DNA of 21,348 nucleotides from RGIG8775 sp045128735. Lineage in GTDB: Bacteria; Bacillota; Clostridia; Oscillospirales; CAG-272. The notes under the pieces are model-generated. The model saw only the letters and a list, made by a program, of their open reading frames with translations, ran no database searches and was not told where the DNA came from. Position 1 is the stretch's first letter; the number at the start of each line of letters is the position of its first letter. The stretch lies in assembly GCA_045128735.1 (NCBI GenBank), contig JBGVRT010000035.1, forward strand, positions 1 through 21,348, read 5' to 3'. Shown one piece after another: positions 1 to 8,557 of the stretch. Made by a program: the position numbers and the translations under genes.

Positions 1-141
1 AAACCCCTAATTCTTTACACTCAAGAAAAAGAAAAACGCCGATGCGCCTGCGGGCGCGAGATTGTCGCTTTTTGAAAAAAGCTCCGCAAAAACTTTTCTC
101 GCGGGCTGCGGTGCGAACATACCGCTAAACAATAATTTATC
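1..141 (+). repeat. Dispersed structured repeat, copy 1 (left end cut by window)
   Basis: This non-coding stretch shares long blocks with 17378-17526 (same orientation) and 21205-21348 (opposite orientation). Shared landmarks, in order, are AACGCCG, a GC-rich stem (GCGCC-TGCG-GGCGC, about 46-59), the self-complementary GCTTTTTGAAAAAAGC, CTCCGCAAAAACTTTTCT, GGTGCGAAC, and a right edge ending AATTTATC at 134-141. The left-end stem-loop seen in the other two copies is not recognisable here, so this copy is truncated or diverged on the left. No credible start codon with a ribosome binding site is present. Function is unknown. Confidence 0.8.
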
Positions 142-155
142 GGCACCAAAATGAG

Positions 156-190
156 AAAGGAGCTGCACTCTTAATGAAGCAGCTCCTTTT
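156..190 (-). terminator. Rho-independent terminator (bidirectional) of the CE2 esterase gene
   Basis: GGAGCTGC (159-166) pairs with GCAGCTCC (179-186) around a 12-nt loop, extended by AAA/TTT. It lies 3 nt beyond the stop codon of the minus-strand esterase gene. On the minus strand the stem is followed by TTTCT, and on the plus strand by TTTT, so it could stop transcripts from both sides. It resembles the hairpin after pheT. Confidence 0.8.
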
Positions 191-192
191 GA

Positions 193-3100
193 TTATTCGG
201 CGGTAACGAGGATTTCCATATTGTCCTTTATGAATTTCGCAAGCTCTGCGCCTTGCTTTGCCGCACCCTCACGCGTGGGATGGTTGTCGTATCCCGTGCG
301 GTCCGGAGTGAGTCTTGCAACAAGCACCGCGTGGTCAACGCCGTCAACCGTGTACTTATTTTCCCACTCTTCCTCTATGACCTTTGTCATATAAGTTACG
401 GAGGTATGGTAGAACTCGGCATCGCTTGCGTTTTCACCCTTCTCCATCATTCCTCTTGCAAGAACAATAGACACCTTTTCGCCGTGATTCTTGATTATCT
501 CCTCAATAAGAGTAGCAAGCTCGGCTTTAAGCTGTGTCATCATATCATCGGCCCAAGCCGACATATGTGCGTTTACATCCGCCTCTGTCGCGGTAGAATT
601 AGCCTTTTTATAGGCTTTAAGTTCTTCGTTATATCTGAGTGTATAACGGTAGTTATCGTTGGTCGAAAGACCGATTACGGCAATATCCGCACCGCGTGTA
701 TAACCCTCGTACACATACGGAACTTTAACGTCATCTACCTTTTCATAACGTCCCGTATCATTAAGATAAGGATATTTCTTCATCGAAACGTTATCGTCAC
801 CGCTTCCCCACAGCACTCCCATTCCGCCGTTAGCCATAATGGTATAATCCGCCCCAAGCTCCTTGGCTGCAAGATATGCGTAGGTAAGTGTTCCGTCATT
901 GGTCCCCACGGTATAATCGGTGCTTCCGAGACCGCAGCCATGGGTTATTGAGTCACCTATAAATTCGATATAAAGGTCGCTGTCTGCAGGTGCGCTGTCA
1001 AACTTTCCCGTAACGGTAACTCTGTTTATATTTACAACTCCGCTGTAGCCCGACTGATTTTCGACTTTGAAGCGGTACTTTCCGTAAGGAAGATTAGACG
1101 CAATCACCGTGCCGACCGTGCTGAGGTTTACGTTCTTTCTGACGCTGTCGTAAGCATCGTTTTCCGCGTCAATCGTTACAGTAAAGAGTGATGCAGAGGT
1201 AGCGCTTACGCCAAGATAAACGTTGCCCTCGCAGGTGGTGCTAAATTCTATACCCGCCGCAGACCAGTCGGCATAGAGGGAGTTGCCCTCAAGCTGTGTT
1301 CTGCCAAGTGCCTTATACCAGCTTGTGTCGCTGACATACTTGACCGTTCTTTCAGCTTTGGCTTCAGCTGTCTTCTCGGTACAGCTCATATAGTTTCCGT
1401 TTCCGTCGTATTTCACCACGTAGGTTTTACCTCCGCTAAGGACGTTACGTTCTATCTTACCCGTAACGTAATCTCTTATTACCGTGTAGGGCGTTATCTC
1501 AAATGTATACTCGGTTTTTTCGGCAATGGGAATATCGGTTATCTTCAGAAGCGAGAAATACTTTGCTCCGCTGTATCGGTAGGCCTCGGTTACGTCACTG
1601 CCCGAAATTATACTGCTGTAAACCTCGGTATTGCTGTCGACAGTCTTAACACTTCCCGCCTTACCGTCGGATGAGGTTGCCACTACATCGTACTCAATAT
1701 CGTAAACGTAAGTATCCTCGACACCAAACACAAGACGAAGGTCGTACGCAGGCTCGGAACCCGATGCGGCCTTTACCTGCGAGCCTATGTAAACAGGCTC
1801 TTTTTCAAGCTTTTCAACCTTTATGCTCTGAACGCTGAAATCATATGCACCCTGCATAAATCTGATATAGCTTGTATTGCACCAATCTCCGCTATGGGTA
1901 TTTCCGTTTGCGTCCTTATGAGGAATGGTAGAGAAGAATCCGTCCCACGAAGAATTGTCATAAGCCAACGATTTGGAATTTACAGTAATTCTCATAGGAA
2001 GATTATATGCGGGAACAAGCTTGTTACCCGATTTATAATACATTATACTGTCGCCCACGTATGCGCTGTAGGTATTGGTTGACTCGTCAATCACTGCCTT
2101 TACGGTGATAAAACCGTTCTCCGGCTTTCCGTTCTCATCGAAGGGAGAATATCCGTTTATACGCGTTCCGTCGGCATAATACGCAGCTACGAGACCGCTG
2201 GGAAGGACAACCTGAACGCCATCCTTGGCGTTGTATATAAGCTGGCAAGCATTGCCGTCAAAGTACTTGGAAAGTCTTATTACCGTAACCGAAGCATTTG
2301 ACGGAATGTAATTTGTCTTGTACGTGGTCGGGTTATCCAGAGCTTCAACCGCCCTCTTTTCCGCATCGGTAAGCGAAGTGTGGTCGGAGCTTACGGCATA
2401 AGTAATCTCAATAGAATACTTCTCACCGTCAAGCACGTTAACAAAGCTTCCGTCCGCAAGCTTTGCCGAGGTGCTGACGTTGAACATATTGGTGGCACCG
2501 TTCTGAACGTTTCCGGGGTGAACCTTTATGTTGACGTATCCCTCTTCATCTTCGGTGTCCTTATAGTATTTTGCGCCCGTAAGGTTGGGATAGCTCTTGG
2601 TTTCACCGTTCTCTTCGTATGTACCCCAATTGCTTGAACCCCAGTTTGTAGTGCTTCCGCCCAGCGAAGGAATTTTAGCGTCTACGAATTTAGAATTGAT
2701 TGTTATCGCCTTTCCGAAATCCATAGCGAAAATCTCGCCCGAGGAGCTGAGTTCGAGGGGCTTTGAGGGAGTGACCTCAATATCAATATCCTTTATCGCC
2801 CAAGGAAATACGTTCTGTCTGTACAGGTCGCATATACGTATTGACGAGGAGGTGGGCGTTACAGAGCAATATTGGTACGCGTCTCTTATAGCCAAGCCCG
2901 TCATCTCGCCGTTTACGTAAAGGTAAGCCGACTTATCTACGGGATTGTACGCTACGCACACTCTTGTCCACTCACCCGGCGTAAGGTAGTAAACCGCCGA
3001 TTTATCCTTGTCGTTTGAATAATTCTTATTCATAACGAGGAAATACTTGTCAAGCAATCCGTCACCGTCGGTATCGTCTGCACCGACACGCACCGCCGCT

Positions 3101-5418
3101 CCCCAACCGAAATCACTGCCCGCCGACGTTACCCAGGTTATGAGCGACATATAAGATTTGTCTGTAGGTGTGTTTTCGGCAACACGCTTTCCTCCCTCTC
3201 CGACCATAAAGTCAATCGAAACGTTAAAGGGAGTATTGACGAGAGCCTTATCGGTATCGCTTATCCATATTGCGGCACCGTCATACAGCCTTGTGGATGA
3301 AGACTCCTCGGGAACCTTTGAAGCATCCGCGCCGATAAGAGTTCCCTTTGTTCTGTCAAAGTATACCTTTCCGCTGCTCTTGCCGATATTGTAGGAGAAG
3401 TTATAGCCCTCGCTGTACCTAAGGAAAGAAACGTTATCTCTTGCGTATTCGGTTATACTGTAATTTTTGAGCACGGCGTTAATGCTCATCTGGTTGTAAA
3501 TTCTGTATTCGCGCGGAGTCACGCCGTCCCACGCCGTAAAGTCGCCCGAAGCCACGTAAGTATTGTTGACGTACAAGTCAAAAGTGCTTGTTGAGGGCTT
3601 GAGCAAAACGTCAAATTTATAGGTCTCGCCCTTTTTGAGGGTATAGACCGACTTGAGCGTTGCCCATGAGGTACTGCCGTTCTGTCTGATCTTGAGCCAG
3701 CCTTCTCCCGAGGTAGCGTAGTCATCATTTCTGCCTATACGCATAAATATCTGGAAGCTGCTTGTAACGTCTGTAACGAATGAAGAACCCTTGTTATTAG
3801 TTTGGTCAACCGGCAATTCATTAAGCGTGGTGGTAAAGGAAAGCATATAATCGCTCTCCTTTGACACCATACGCGTGTGAATGTACAGGTCGCCTCCGCT
3901 TTGAGCACTTGCGGGATTTACGTGATCAAAAACAAGACCGTTACCTTTCGAAATGTACATCTTGGAATTGGAATTCTTCCAATAATCCTGCGTGTTTGAG
4001 GTGAACTCTCTTACGTCATTCATAGCTGTGAAATCGTAGCTCTGGATAGGACGAACATCGCTTATGTTCGTATAATATTCCTCACCGCATTTTGCACATT
4101 TTGAGATACCGTACTCTCTTGTAGCGTCAACAAGCTGATAATTACCCACGGAGCGACGCACAAGAAGGCTGTGATCATCGCCCTCACAGCTGCCGTAGGT
4201 GGCAATGATCATATTGTCAAACATTGCGCGTGCTTTGGTGGTTTCAAGTATTCTCAGGGCATATGGATACTCGTTATCGGCATAGTTCTTATCGGTATTC
4301 TGCACAGCTTTTCCTTTAAGAATATCCAGCTCTCTCGAGCCCAGATATAACCACGCGCCGTTATCCGCCTCGGTATCCTCCCTTGCGTAAACCTTATAAG
4401 TCGCCTTGGTTCCCGCGTCGTTTATCTTTATTGATACGTGAATGTTGTAAGTGGACTTAAATTCAATCTTTAGCGCCTTGGTAGGATCGTAAGCCGAGTC
4501 CTCCCAAGACGTAATACTTATTCCGTCTGCATACTTTTCGGGGTAAGCCTTGAGCATTTCGTTAATGACTTCTTGGGTTATAGGCTGGGTCTTTTTCTCA
4601 TCCACCCATTTACCCGTTGCTTCGTTATAGTACCGCTTCGTATATGTAAAATTCTCCCAGGTACTGCTGTCCGACGATTTGAAGGTATAGCTTCCGTTCT
4701 CCGTGTCGCTTTTCTTCGCTGCCTCGGTTGAGTACAGATATCCCGCAGGGCATAGTTTGAAAAGGTAGGGATAGCTTGCGCCATAGTTCTGAAGCGAGAA
4801 ATAAGAAGGACCTCTGTAAAGACAGTTGATGGTATATGCCACCTTTTTGGTTACCGCCGCGTCACCCTCACCCTCTGTCAACGTTCCGTAATTTGCAGTT
4901 GCGGTAGGTGCAGTAGTATTGTTTGTACCAAGATAAACGTTATTTGTGGACTGATCGGCATACTGAGGGCTGAAATCAAATTCGAGATAGTATTCCTTCT
5001 CGTCGGTATATCCCTCGGTTCTTCCGAAAACAAGGTCGAAGAAGGTATTGTCAACATTGTCACTATCGTCGTCGGGAGTAGTATCGGGCTGATAAGTATT
5101 GAAAAGCTGGCCATCGCCCGAACTATGCATCTTACCCGAAGCAAGAACACCCACGTTTGGTGCGCTTGTCAGCGTAGTAGCAGAGCCCGACAGACATATG
5201 GGGGCTCCGTTGTTGCTGTCCATAAGCCATTTGTGCGCCGCTCCTCCCGTTATGTCTGATGAAGAGCCGTCAAAATCGTTGAACCACAGCACCTGCCCTT
5301 TTTTGGGGGCTTCCGTCAACGTAATATCCTCTGCGCCCATAGGTATAGCGGCAAAAGCCGATACAACCGTAAAAAGGCAAAGCAGAGCGGATATAGTTCT
5401 TCTAAAACTCTTTTTCAT
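193..5418 (-). CDS. Very large secreted multi-module CE2-type SGNH carbohydrate esterase
   Basis: This 1,741-residue exported protein probably deacetylates plant or host polysaccharide outside the cell. The start is ATG at 5418, preceded by AAAGGAAA, rather than the in-frame ATG 12 codons upstream, because it begins the signal peptide MKKSFRRT...VSAFA (cleavage near residue 24; no lipobox). Lectin-like beta-sandwich (LamG/concanavalin-type) segments are visible at about 43-400, 456-656, 668-880 and 894-1200. A short Cys-containing linker (CAKCGEEYY) lies near 405-450. A beta-rich module follows at about 1205-1345. The C-terminus matches CE2: a jelly-roll (about 1355-1470, starting near WYKALGRTQL) and an SGNH hydrolase with GDSITHG (Ser1490), STNDN (Asn1587) and DNHP (Asp1711, His1713). 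No dockerin, SLH or sortase signal is seen. The esterase assignment is firm; substrate and lectin specificity are unknown. Confidence 0.85.
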   Translation of the reverse strand: MKKSFRRTISALLCLFTVVSAFAAIPMGAEDITLTEAPKKGQVLWFNDFDGSSSDITGGAAHKWLMDSNNGAPICLSGSATTLTSAPNVGVLASGKMHSSGDGQLFNTYQPDTTPDDDSDNVDNTFFDLVFGRTEGYTDEKEYYLEFDFSPQYADQSTNNVYLGTNNTTAPTATANYGTLTEGEGDAAVTKKVAYTINCLYRGPSYFSLQNYGASYPYLFKLCPAGYLYSTEAAKKSDTENGSYTFKSSDSSTWENFTYTKRYYNEATGKWVDEKKTQPITQEVINEMLKAYPEKYADGISITSWEDSAYDPTKALKIEFKSTYNIHVSIKINDAGTKATYKVYAREDTEADNGAWLYLGSRELDILKGKAVQNTDKNYADNEYPYALRILETTKARAMFDNMIIATYGSCEGDDHSLLVRRSVGNYQLVDATREYGISKCAKCGEEYYTNISDVRPIQSYDFTAMNDVREFTSNTQDYWKNSNSKMYISKGNGLVFDHVNPASAQSGGDLYIHTRMVSKESDYMLSFTTTLNELPVDQTNNKGSSFVTDVTSSFQIFMRIGRNDDYATSGEGWLKIRQNGSTSWATLKSVYTLKKGETYKFDVLLKPSTSTFDLYVNNTYVASGDFTAWDGVTPREYRIYNQMSINAVLKNYSITEYARDNVSFLRYSEGYNFSYNIGKSSGKVYFDRTKGTLIGADASKVPEESSSTRLYDGAAIWISDTDKALVNTPFNVSIDFMVGEGGKRVAENTPTDKSYMSLITWVTSAGSDFGWGAAVRVGADDTDGDGLLDKYFLVMNKNYSNDKDKSAVYYLTPGEWTRVCVAYNPVDKSAYLYVNGEMTGLAIRDAYQYCSVTPTSSSIRICDLYRQNVFPWAIKDIDIEVTPSKPLELSSSGEIFAMDFGKAITINSKFVDAKIPSLGGSTTNWGSSNWGTYEENGETKSYPNLTGAKYYKDTEDEEGYVNIKVHPGNVQNGATNMFNVSTSAKLADGSFVNVLDGEKYSIEITYAVSSDHTSLTDAEKRAVEALDNPTTYKTNYIPSNASVTVIRLSKYFDGNACQLIYNAKDGVQVVLPSGLVAAYYADGTRINGYSPFDENGKPENGFITVKAVIDESTNTYSAYVGDSIMYYKSGNKLVPAYNLPMRITVNSKSLAYDNSSWDGFFSTIPHKDANGNTHSGDWCNTSYIRFMQGAYDFSVQSIKVEKLEKEPVYIGSQVKAASGSEPAYDLRLVFGVEDTYVYDIEYDVVATSSDGKAGSVKTVDSNTEVYSSIISGSDVTEAYRYSGAKYFSLLKITDIPIAEKTEYTFEITPYTVIRDYVTGKIERNVLSGGKTYVVKYDGNGNYMSCTEKTAEAKAERTVKYVSDTSWYKALGRTQLEGNSLYADWSAAGIEFSTTCEGNVYLGVSATSASLFTVTIDAENDAYDSVRKNVNLSTVGTVIASNLPYGKYRFKVENQSGYSGVVNINRVTVTGKFDSAPADSDLYIEFIGDSITHGCGLGSTDYTVGTNDGTLTYAYLAAKELGADYTIMANGGMGVLWGSGDDNVSMKKYPYLNDTGRYEKVDDVKVPYVYEGYTRGADIAVIGLSTNDNYRYTLRYNEELKAYKKANSTATEADVNAHMSAWADDMMTQLKAELATLIEEIIKNHGEKVSIVLARGMMEKGENASDAEFYHTSVTYMTKVIEEEWENKYTVDGVDHAVLVARLTPDRTGYDNHPTREGAAKQGAELAKFIKDNMEILVTAE

Positions 5419-5485
5419 AAGATTTTCCTTTCTTTCGCAATGCGGATAAAACATTTATATCTACATTGAAATATCAATTTATGTT

Positions 5486-5515
5486 ATTATATCACAAACA
5501 AACAGCTTTTTTCAA
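5486..5515 (-). promoter_or_regulatory. Sigma-A promoter of the CE2 esterase gene
   Basis: Read on the minus strand, TTGAAA (5515-5510) and TATAAT (5491-5486) are separated by 18 nt. The -10 is preceded by TGA, giving an extended -10. It sits about 68 nt upstream of the ATG at 5418 in the AT-rich divergent intergenic region (5419-5706). No operator or riboswitch was recognised. Confidence 0.75.
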
Positions 5516-5638
5516 CACCATATAAAGTATTTTTGCACATTTTTCAGGCATTTTTCAAGAATTTTGCTTTATAACGCGGGCATTCTCTTCCCAAAACAAA
5601 TATTTTACCCGTTAAATAATTAACTTTTAACTTTTCTC

Positions 5639-5667
5639 TTGATTTTAACGTGCAAATGTGGTAATAT
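5639..5667 (+). promoter_or_regulatory. Probable promoter of the ATP synthase operon
   Basis: TTGATT (5639-5644) lies 17 nt before TAATAT (5662-5667), which has a TGG extension just upstream. The -10 is imperfect, and overlapping alternatives (TATTAT at 5665, TATAAA at 5668) have longer spacers. The leader to the ATG at 5707 would be only about 35 nt, too short for a structured regulator. Confidence 0.55.
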
Positions 5668-5706
5668 TATAAATAGGTTTACGTTTGCTTTTTTCGGAGG
5701 GTGAAT

Positions 5707-5985
5707 ATGTACGGAAAGCTTGTAAGCGCAATGTATATTCTGAACATTCTTTTCCAGTCTTTTTTTAACCTCGCAACGCCCATTTTACTTATGCTCGGGC
5801 TTTCGTGGTTGCTTGTAAAAAAGTGCTCTGCCCCTGCGTGGATCTACGCGTTACTTGGGGTTTTCGGCGTTCTTGTCGGCTTTGTGTCTATGATAAAATT
5901 CATTCTCGGAGCATCGGCACAGCTCGAACGGCTTGAAAAGGAGCGCGAGGAGCGAAAAAAAGCAAATAAAAACGAGGACAAATGA
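5707..5985 (+). CDS. atpZ: AtpZ-like small membrane protein, first gene of atp operon
   Basis: This 92-residue protein has two membrane segments (about 10-35 and 45-68) and a charged, Lys/Glu/Arg-rich C-terminal tail, the architecture of AtpZ (putative F0F1-ATPase subunit, ATPase_gene1 family). In bacilli, AtpZ and AtpI are accessory to ATP synthase assembly or Mg2+ handling. The ATG at 5707 is chosen because GGAGG at 5696-5700 lies 6 nt upstream; the in-frame GTG at 5701 directly abuts that site. Position immediately before atpI and atpB supports the call. Primary sequence is poorly conserved in this family, so it rests mainly on topology and context. Confidence 0.75.
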   Translation: MYGKLVSAMYILNILFQSFFNLATPILLMLGLSWLLVKKCSAPAWIYALLGVFGVLVGFVSMIKFILGASAQLERLEKEREERKKANKNEDK

Positions 5986-5991
5986 GGTTTT

Positions 5992-6438
5992 ATGAAAAAC
6001 AAAAATTCGTGTTTCAAGGATATATCAGCCCTTATTATCGGCGAGCTTGCAGTCTCCGCCTTGACGACGGCGGTCTTCGCTCTGCTTGGAGTATTCACGT
6101 ACAAGGTAATAAGCGGCGTACTGCTTGGCAGTGCGGTAGCTATTGTAAATTTTCTTATTCTCACACTGTCGGTAAACCGCGCGGTAGACCGCTTTATGGA
6201 GCTTCGCGGAGACGGTGAGATGAGCGACGAGGAGGCAGATGCCTTTGCAGCAAAGCATATGGGAGAGATACAGAACGCACAAAAGCTCTCATACGTCATT
6301 CGCACCTTCACTATGCTTGGCGCGCTTGTGCTTGCATTTCTCTCAAAGCAATTTGACGTTATCGCCACGGTGATTCCCCTGCTGGCGTTTCAGCCCATAC
6401 TTATTATTTCTCAACAGATAGGAGGCAGAAAAGCTTGA
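5992..6438 (+). CDS. atpI: ATP synthase subunit I (AtpI)
   Basis: This 148-residue protein has four predicted membrane helices arranged as two hairpins (about 10-30, 35-58, 100-118, 122-142) separated by an acidic cytoplasmic loop (GDGEMSDEEADAF). This is typical of AtpI, which in other bacteria helps assemble the c ring. GAGG at 5984-5987, overlapping the atpZ stop, serves as its ribosome binding site 4 nt before the ATG. Its last bases overlap the TTG start of atpB. Function is inferred from topology and operon position. Confidence 0.8.
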   Translation: MKNKNSCFKDISALIIGELAVSALTTAVFALLGVFTYKVISGVLLGSAVAIVNFLILTLSVNRAVDRFMELRGDGEMSDEEADAFAAKHMGEIQNAQKLSYVIRTFTMLGALVLAFLSKQFDVIATVIPLLAFQPILIISQQIGGRKA

Positions 6439-7199
6439 ACGTAAACGTTAACGGTCCGGGCATATATTTCAGATTTACACTGCCCTATATAGGCGAGGTA
6501 AGGATAACCCAAACTGTGCTGTCGCTTCTTGTGGTAACGGTTGGACTTATCGTGTTTGCCGCAATATTCAACAAAAAAATTCAAAAGCGCCCCGGCAAAT
6601 TGCAGGTAGTGGTTGAAAAGCTTGTAACTATGCTCTACAATCTGGTTGAGGAGACTATGGGCAAGCACAACTCGCATTTCGCCCCCTACATCGGAACGCT
6701 GTTTGTGTCGTCAATATTCGGCACGCTCATAGGAATGACGCAGATATTCCGTTCAGCCACCGCAGACCTTTCGGTAACGGCGGCGTGGGCGCTTGTTACC
6801 ACGGGTATGGTGTGGTACTACAATATCAAGAATTTCGGATTCAAGGCGTGGCTCAAGGGCTTTACCGAGCCTATCGTAGTAATGACGCCGATGAATATCG
6901 TCAGCGAGATAGCGACCCCAGTTTCAATGGCGTTCCGTCATTTCGGAAACGTGGCGGGCGGCTCGGTGCTTACCGCGCTTATCTACTCGGCGTTGGCGCT
7001 TCTCACCAACCTCCTTTTCGGTTGGCTTCCAGACGCTGTTCTCGCCTACTTCCCACCCTTGTTCCAAATAGGAATTCCCGCGTTTTTGTCGATATATTTC
7101 GACCTTTTCTCGGGATTCGTTCAGGCACTTGTATTCTCACTTCTTACAATGGTCTACGTCGGCGGAGCTTGCCCTCCCCCCGAAGAGCTTAAGAAGTAA
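6435..7199 (+). CDS. atpB: F0F1 ATP synthase subunit a
   Basis: Subunit a forms the two half-channels that feed ions to the c ring. The protein is 254 residues with five or six membrane helices. The signature is AFRHFGNVAGG, where Arg168 is the essential stator arginine that faces the c-ring carboxylate; the usual family form is RLFGN, so His replaces Leu next to it. The conserved polar C-terminal helix is present (FVQALVFSLLTMVYVGGA). The only plausible start is TTG at 6435, whose TTGA overlaps the atpI stop. GGAGG (6421-6425) lies 9 nt upstream, and the N-terminal residues (YFRFTLPYIGEVRI) read like a subunit a start. The next Met is well inside the first helix. Confidence 0.95.
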   Translation: MNVNVNGPGIYFRFTLPYIGEVRITQTVLSLLVVTVGLIVFAAIFNKKIQKRPGKLQVVVEKLVTMLYNLVEETMGKHNSHFAPYIGTLFVSSIFGTLIGMTQIFRSATADLSVTAAWALVTTGMVWYYNIKNFGFKAWLKGFTEPIVVMTPMNIVSEIATPVSMAFRHFGNVAGGSVLTALIYSALALLTNLLFGWLPDAVLAYFPPLFQIGIPAFLSIYFDLFSGFVQALVFSLLTMVYVGGACPPPEELKK

Positions 7200-7237
7200 A
7201 AATAAATTATATTTCATTTCCAAGGAGGATTTTCAAA

Positions 7238-7492
7238 ATGGAAGGTTTGACAGGTTCTATAGTTGCCGCGGCAAGAGCTCTCGGCGCAGGTCTTTGCATG
7301 GGTCTTGGTGCAATCGGTCCCGCAATCGGAGAAGGTAACGCGGTCGGCAAGGCACTTGAGGCTATGGCGAGACAGCCCGAAATGCAGGGCAATCTCCGTA
7401 CAAATATGATTCTCGGATGTGCTATCACCGAGACCACGGGTATCTACTCTCTCGTTATCTCGCTTCTTTTGATGTTTGTTAACATTCAGTAA
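7238..7492 (+). CDS. atpE: F0F1 ATP synthase subunit c, two-carboxylate (Na+-type) ion site
   Basis: This 84-residue helical hairpin is the rotor-ring subunit. Helix 1 ends at the RQPE loop (45-48), and helix 2 carries AITETTGIYSLVI. The ion carboxylate is Glu65. Helix 1 carries Glu32 in GPAIGEG, where most Na+ rotors have Gln32. Residues 64-67 are TETT, resembling the AEST of Ilyobacter. A Glu32/Glu65 pair has been described as a two-carboxylate Na+ motif in Fusobacterium nucleatum. The helix-1 glycine series, aligned to Ilyobacter G25-G27-G29-G31-G33, reads A25-G27-A29-G31-G33. The ribosome binding site is the strongest of the operon (AAGGAGG, 7222-7228), consistent with need for many copies per complex. 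Confidence 0.97.
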   Translation: MEGLTGSIVAAARALGAGLCMGLGAIGPAIGEGNAVGKALEAMARQPEMQGNLRTNMILGCAITETTGIYSLVISLLLMFVNIQ

Positions 7493-7510
7493 CCCCAAAA
7501 GGAGAAATAA

Positions 7511-8017
7511 ATGGATTTTGAGGCATTTGTCGGCGTAAATTTCTTTACGATGATAGCCGCGTGGTGCAATCTGCTTATTCTGTTTCTCTTTCTCAAAAAG
7601 CTGTTGTTCAAGCCCCTTAAAAATATGATTGATTCCCGACAGAAGGAAATCGACGATATGTACGCCGATGCCGAAAGCTCAAAGGCGCAAGCCGCCGAGC
7701 TTAAGGTGGAGTATGAGGAAAAGCTTGAAAACGCAAACAGCGAGAGCGAGGAAATATTGAAAAACGCTATGCGCCGCGCCAAGCTCAAGGAGGAGGACAT
7801 TCTGCGTGAAGCCAACGAAAAGGCGGCACGCACGGTTGAACGCGCCTATGAGCAGGTTGAGCTTGAAAAGAAACGCGCCATCAACGAAGTTAAAAACGAG
7901 GTTGCCGAAATGGCTATCGGCATCGCGTCGGCGGTTATCGAACGCGACGTTGACGGCGATGAGCACAAACAGCTTATCGACAGCTTCATAGAGAATATGG
8001 GTGACGGCAATGACTGA
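7511..8017 (+). CDS. atpF: F0F1 ATP synthase subunit b
   Basis: This 168-residue stator stalk subunit has an N-terminal membrane anchor (about 10-32, with WCNLLILFLFLKKLLF), then a long Lys/Glu/Ala-rich right-handed coiled coil (about 40-145) rich in RQKEI- and YEEKLE-type heptads. The C-terminal end contacts subunit delta. AAAAGGAGA lies 6 nt before the ATG. Only one b-type gene is present, so a b2 homodimer is expected. Its stop overlaps the delta start. Confidence 0.95.
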   Translation: MDFEAFVGVNFFTMIAAWCNLLILFLFLKKLLFKPLKNMIDSRQKEIDDMYADAESSKAQAAELKVEYEEKLENANSESEEILKNAMRRAKLKEEDILREANEKAARTVERAYEQVELEKKRAINEVKNEVAEMAIGIASAVIERDVDGDEHKQLIDSFIENMGDGND

Positions 8018-8543
8018 CGCTTGTGAATACGGACGCGCGCTTTTTGCCCTCGCCGAAGAATCGGGCAGAACCGAGACTATTCTCGCAGACCTTAACACCG
8101 CGCGGGCGGCGTTTGAATCCGCACCCGAATACGCGAGTCTCCTCGACACCCCCGCCCTCTCCAAGGCGGAGCGTCTGGCTTTGGTAGACGAGGCTTTTTC
8201 AGCGCTCGACGAGTACGTAAAAAACACCTTGAGAATACTTTGCGAAAAAAGACTTGCACATCTCTTCCCCTCTGCGGTAAAAGCTTTTTGCGAGGACTAC
8301 GACCGCACCCGCGGAATCGAGCGCGTAGAGGCGGTTACGGCAATAGCTATGAGCGAAGAACAGCTTGCGGCTATGAAAGCAAAGCTTGAAAAAATCACGG
8401 GCAAAACAATCGTCATAAAAAGCACCGTAGACCCGTCTATTCTCGGCGGCGTAAAGCTCCGCTATATGGGCGTTCAGCTTGACGGCTCTGTCAAGACTAA
8501 GCTTGACAGCTTCAGCGAAGTACTTTCAAACACAGTAATATAA
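8010..8543 (+). CDS. atpH: F0F1 ATP synthase subunit delta
   Basis: This 177-residue peripheral stalk subunit links F1 to subunit b. The N-terminal helical domain (YGRALFALAEE) and the C-terminal conserved segment (VDPSILGGVKLRYMGVQLDGSVKTKLD) match the OSCP/delta family. The ATG at 8010 overlaps the end of atpF by 8 nt and has a GGGTG at 7999-8003. The in-frame GTG at 8001 is an alternative but would place the ribosome binding site inside the start region. Overlap suggests translational coupling with atpF. Confidence 0.93.
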   Translation: MTDACEYGRALFALAEESGRTETILADLNTARAAFESAPEYASLLDTPALSKAERLALVDEAFSALDEYVKNTLRILCEKRLAHLFPSAVKAFCEDYDRTRGIERVEAVTAIAMSEEQLAAMKAKLEKITGKTIVIKSTVDPSILGGVKLRYMGVQLDGSVKTKLDSFSEVLSNTVI

Positions 8544-8557
8544 AAGTTGGTGATAAA

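Noticed and set aside
253..951. 232-codon plus-strand frame inside the esterase gene
   Set aside because: It is antisense to the SGNH catalytic domain, which has its full motif set; no ribosome binding site was seen.
5419..5706. Riboswitch or other structured leader between the esterase and atp operon
   Set aside because: Both promoters lie close to their genes and no conserved aptamer-like or strong hairpin pattern was visible; the region is simply AT-rich.
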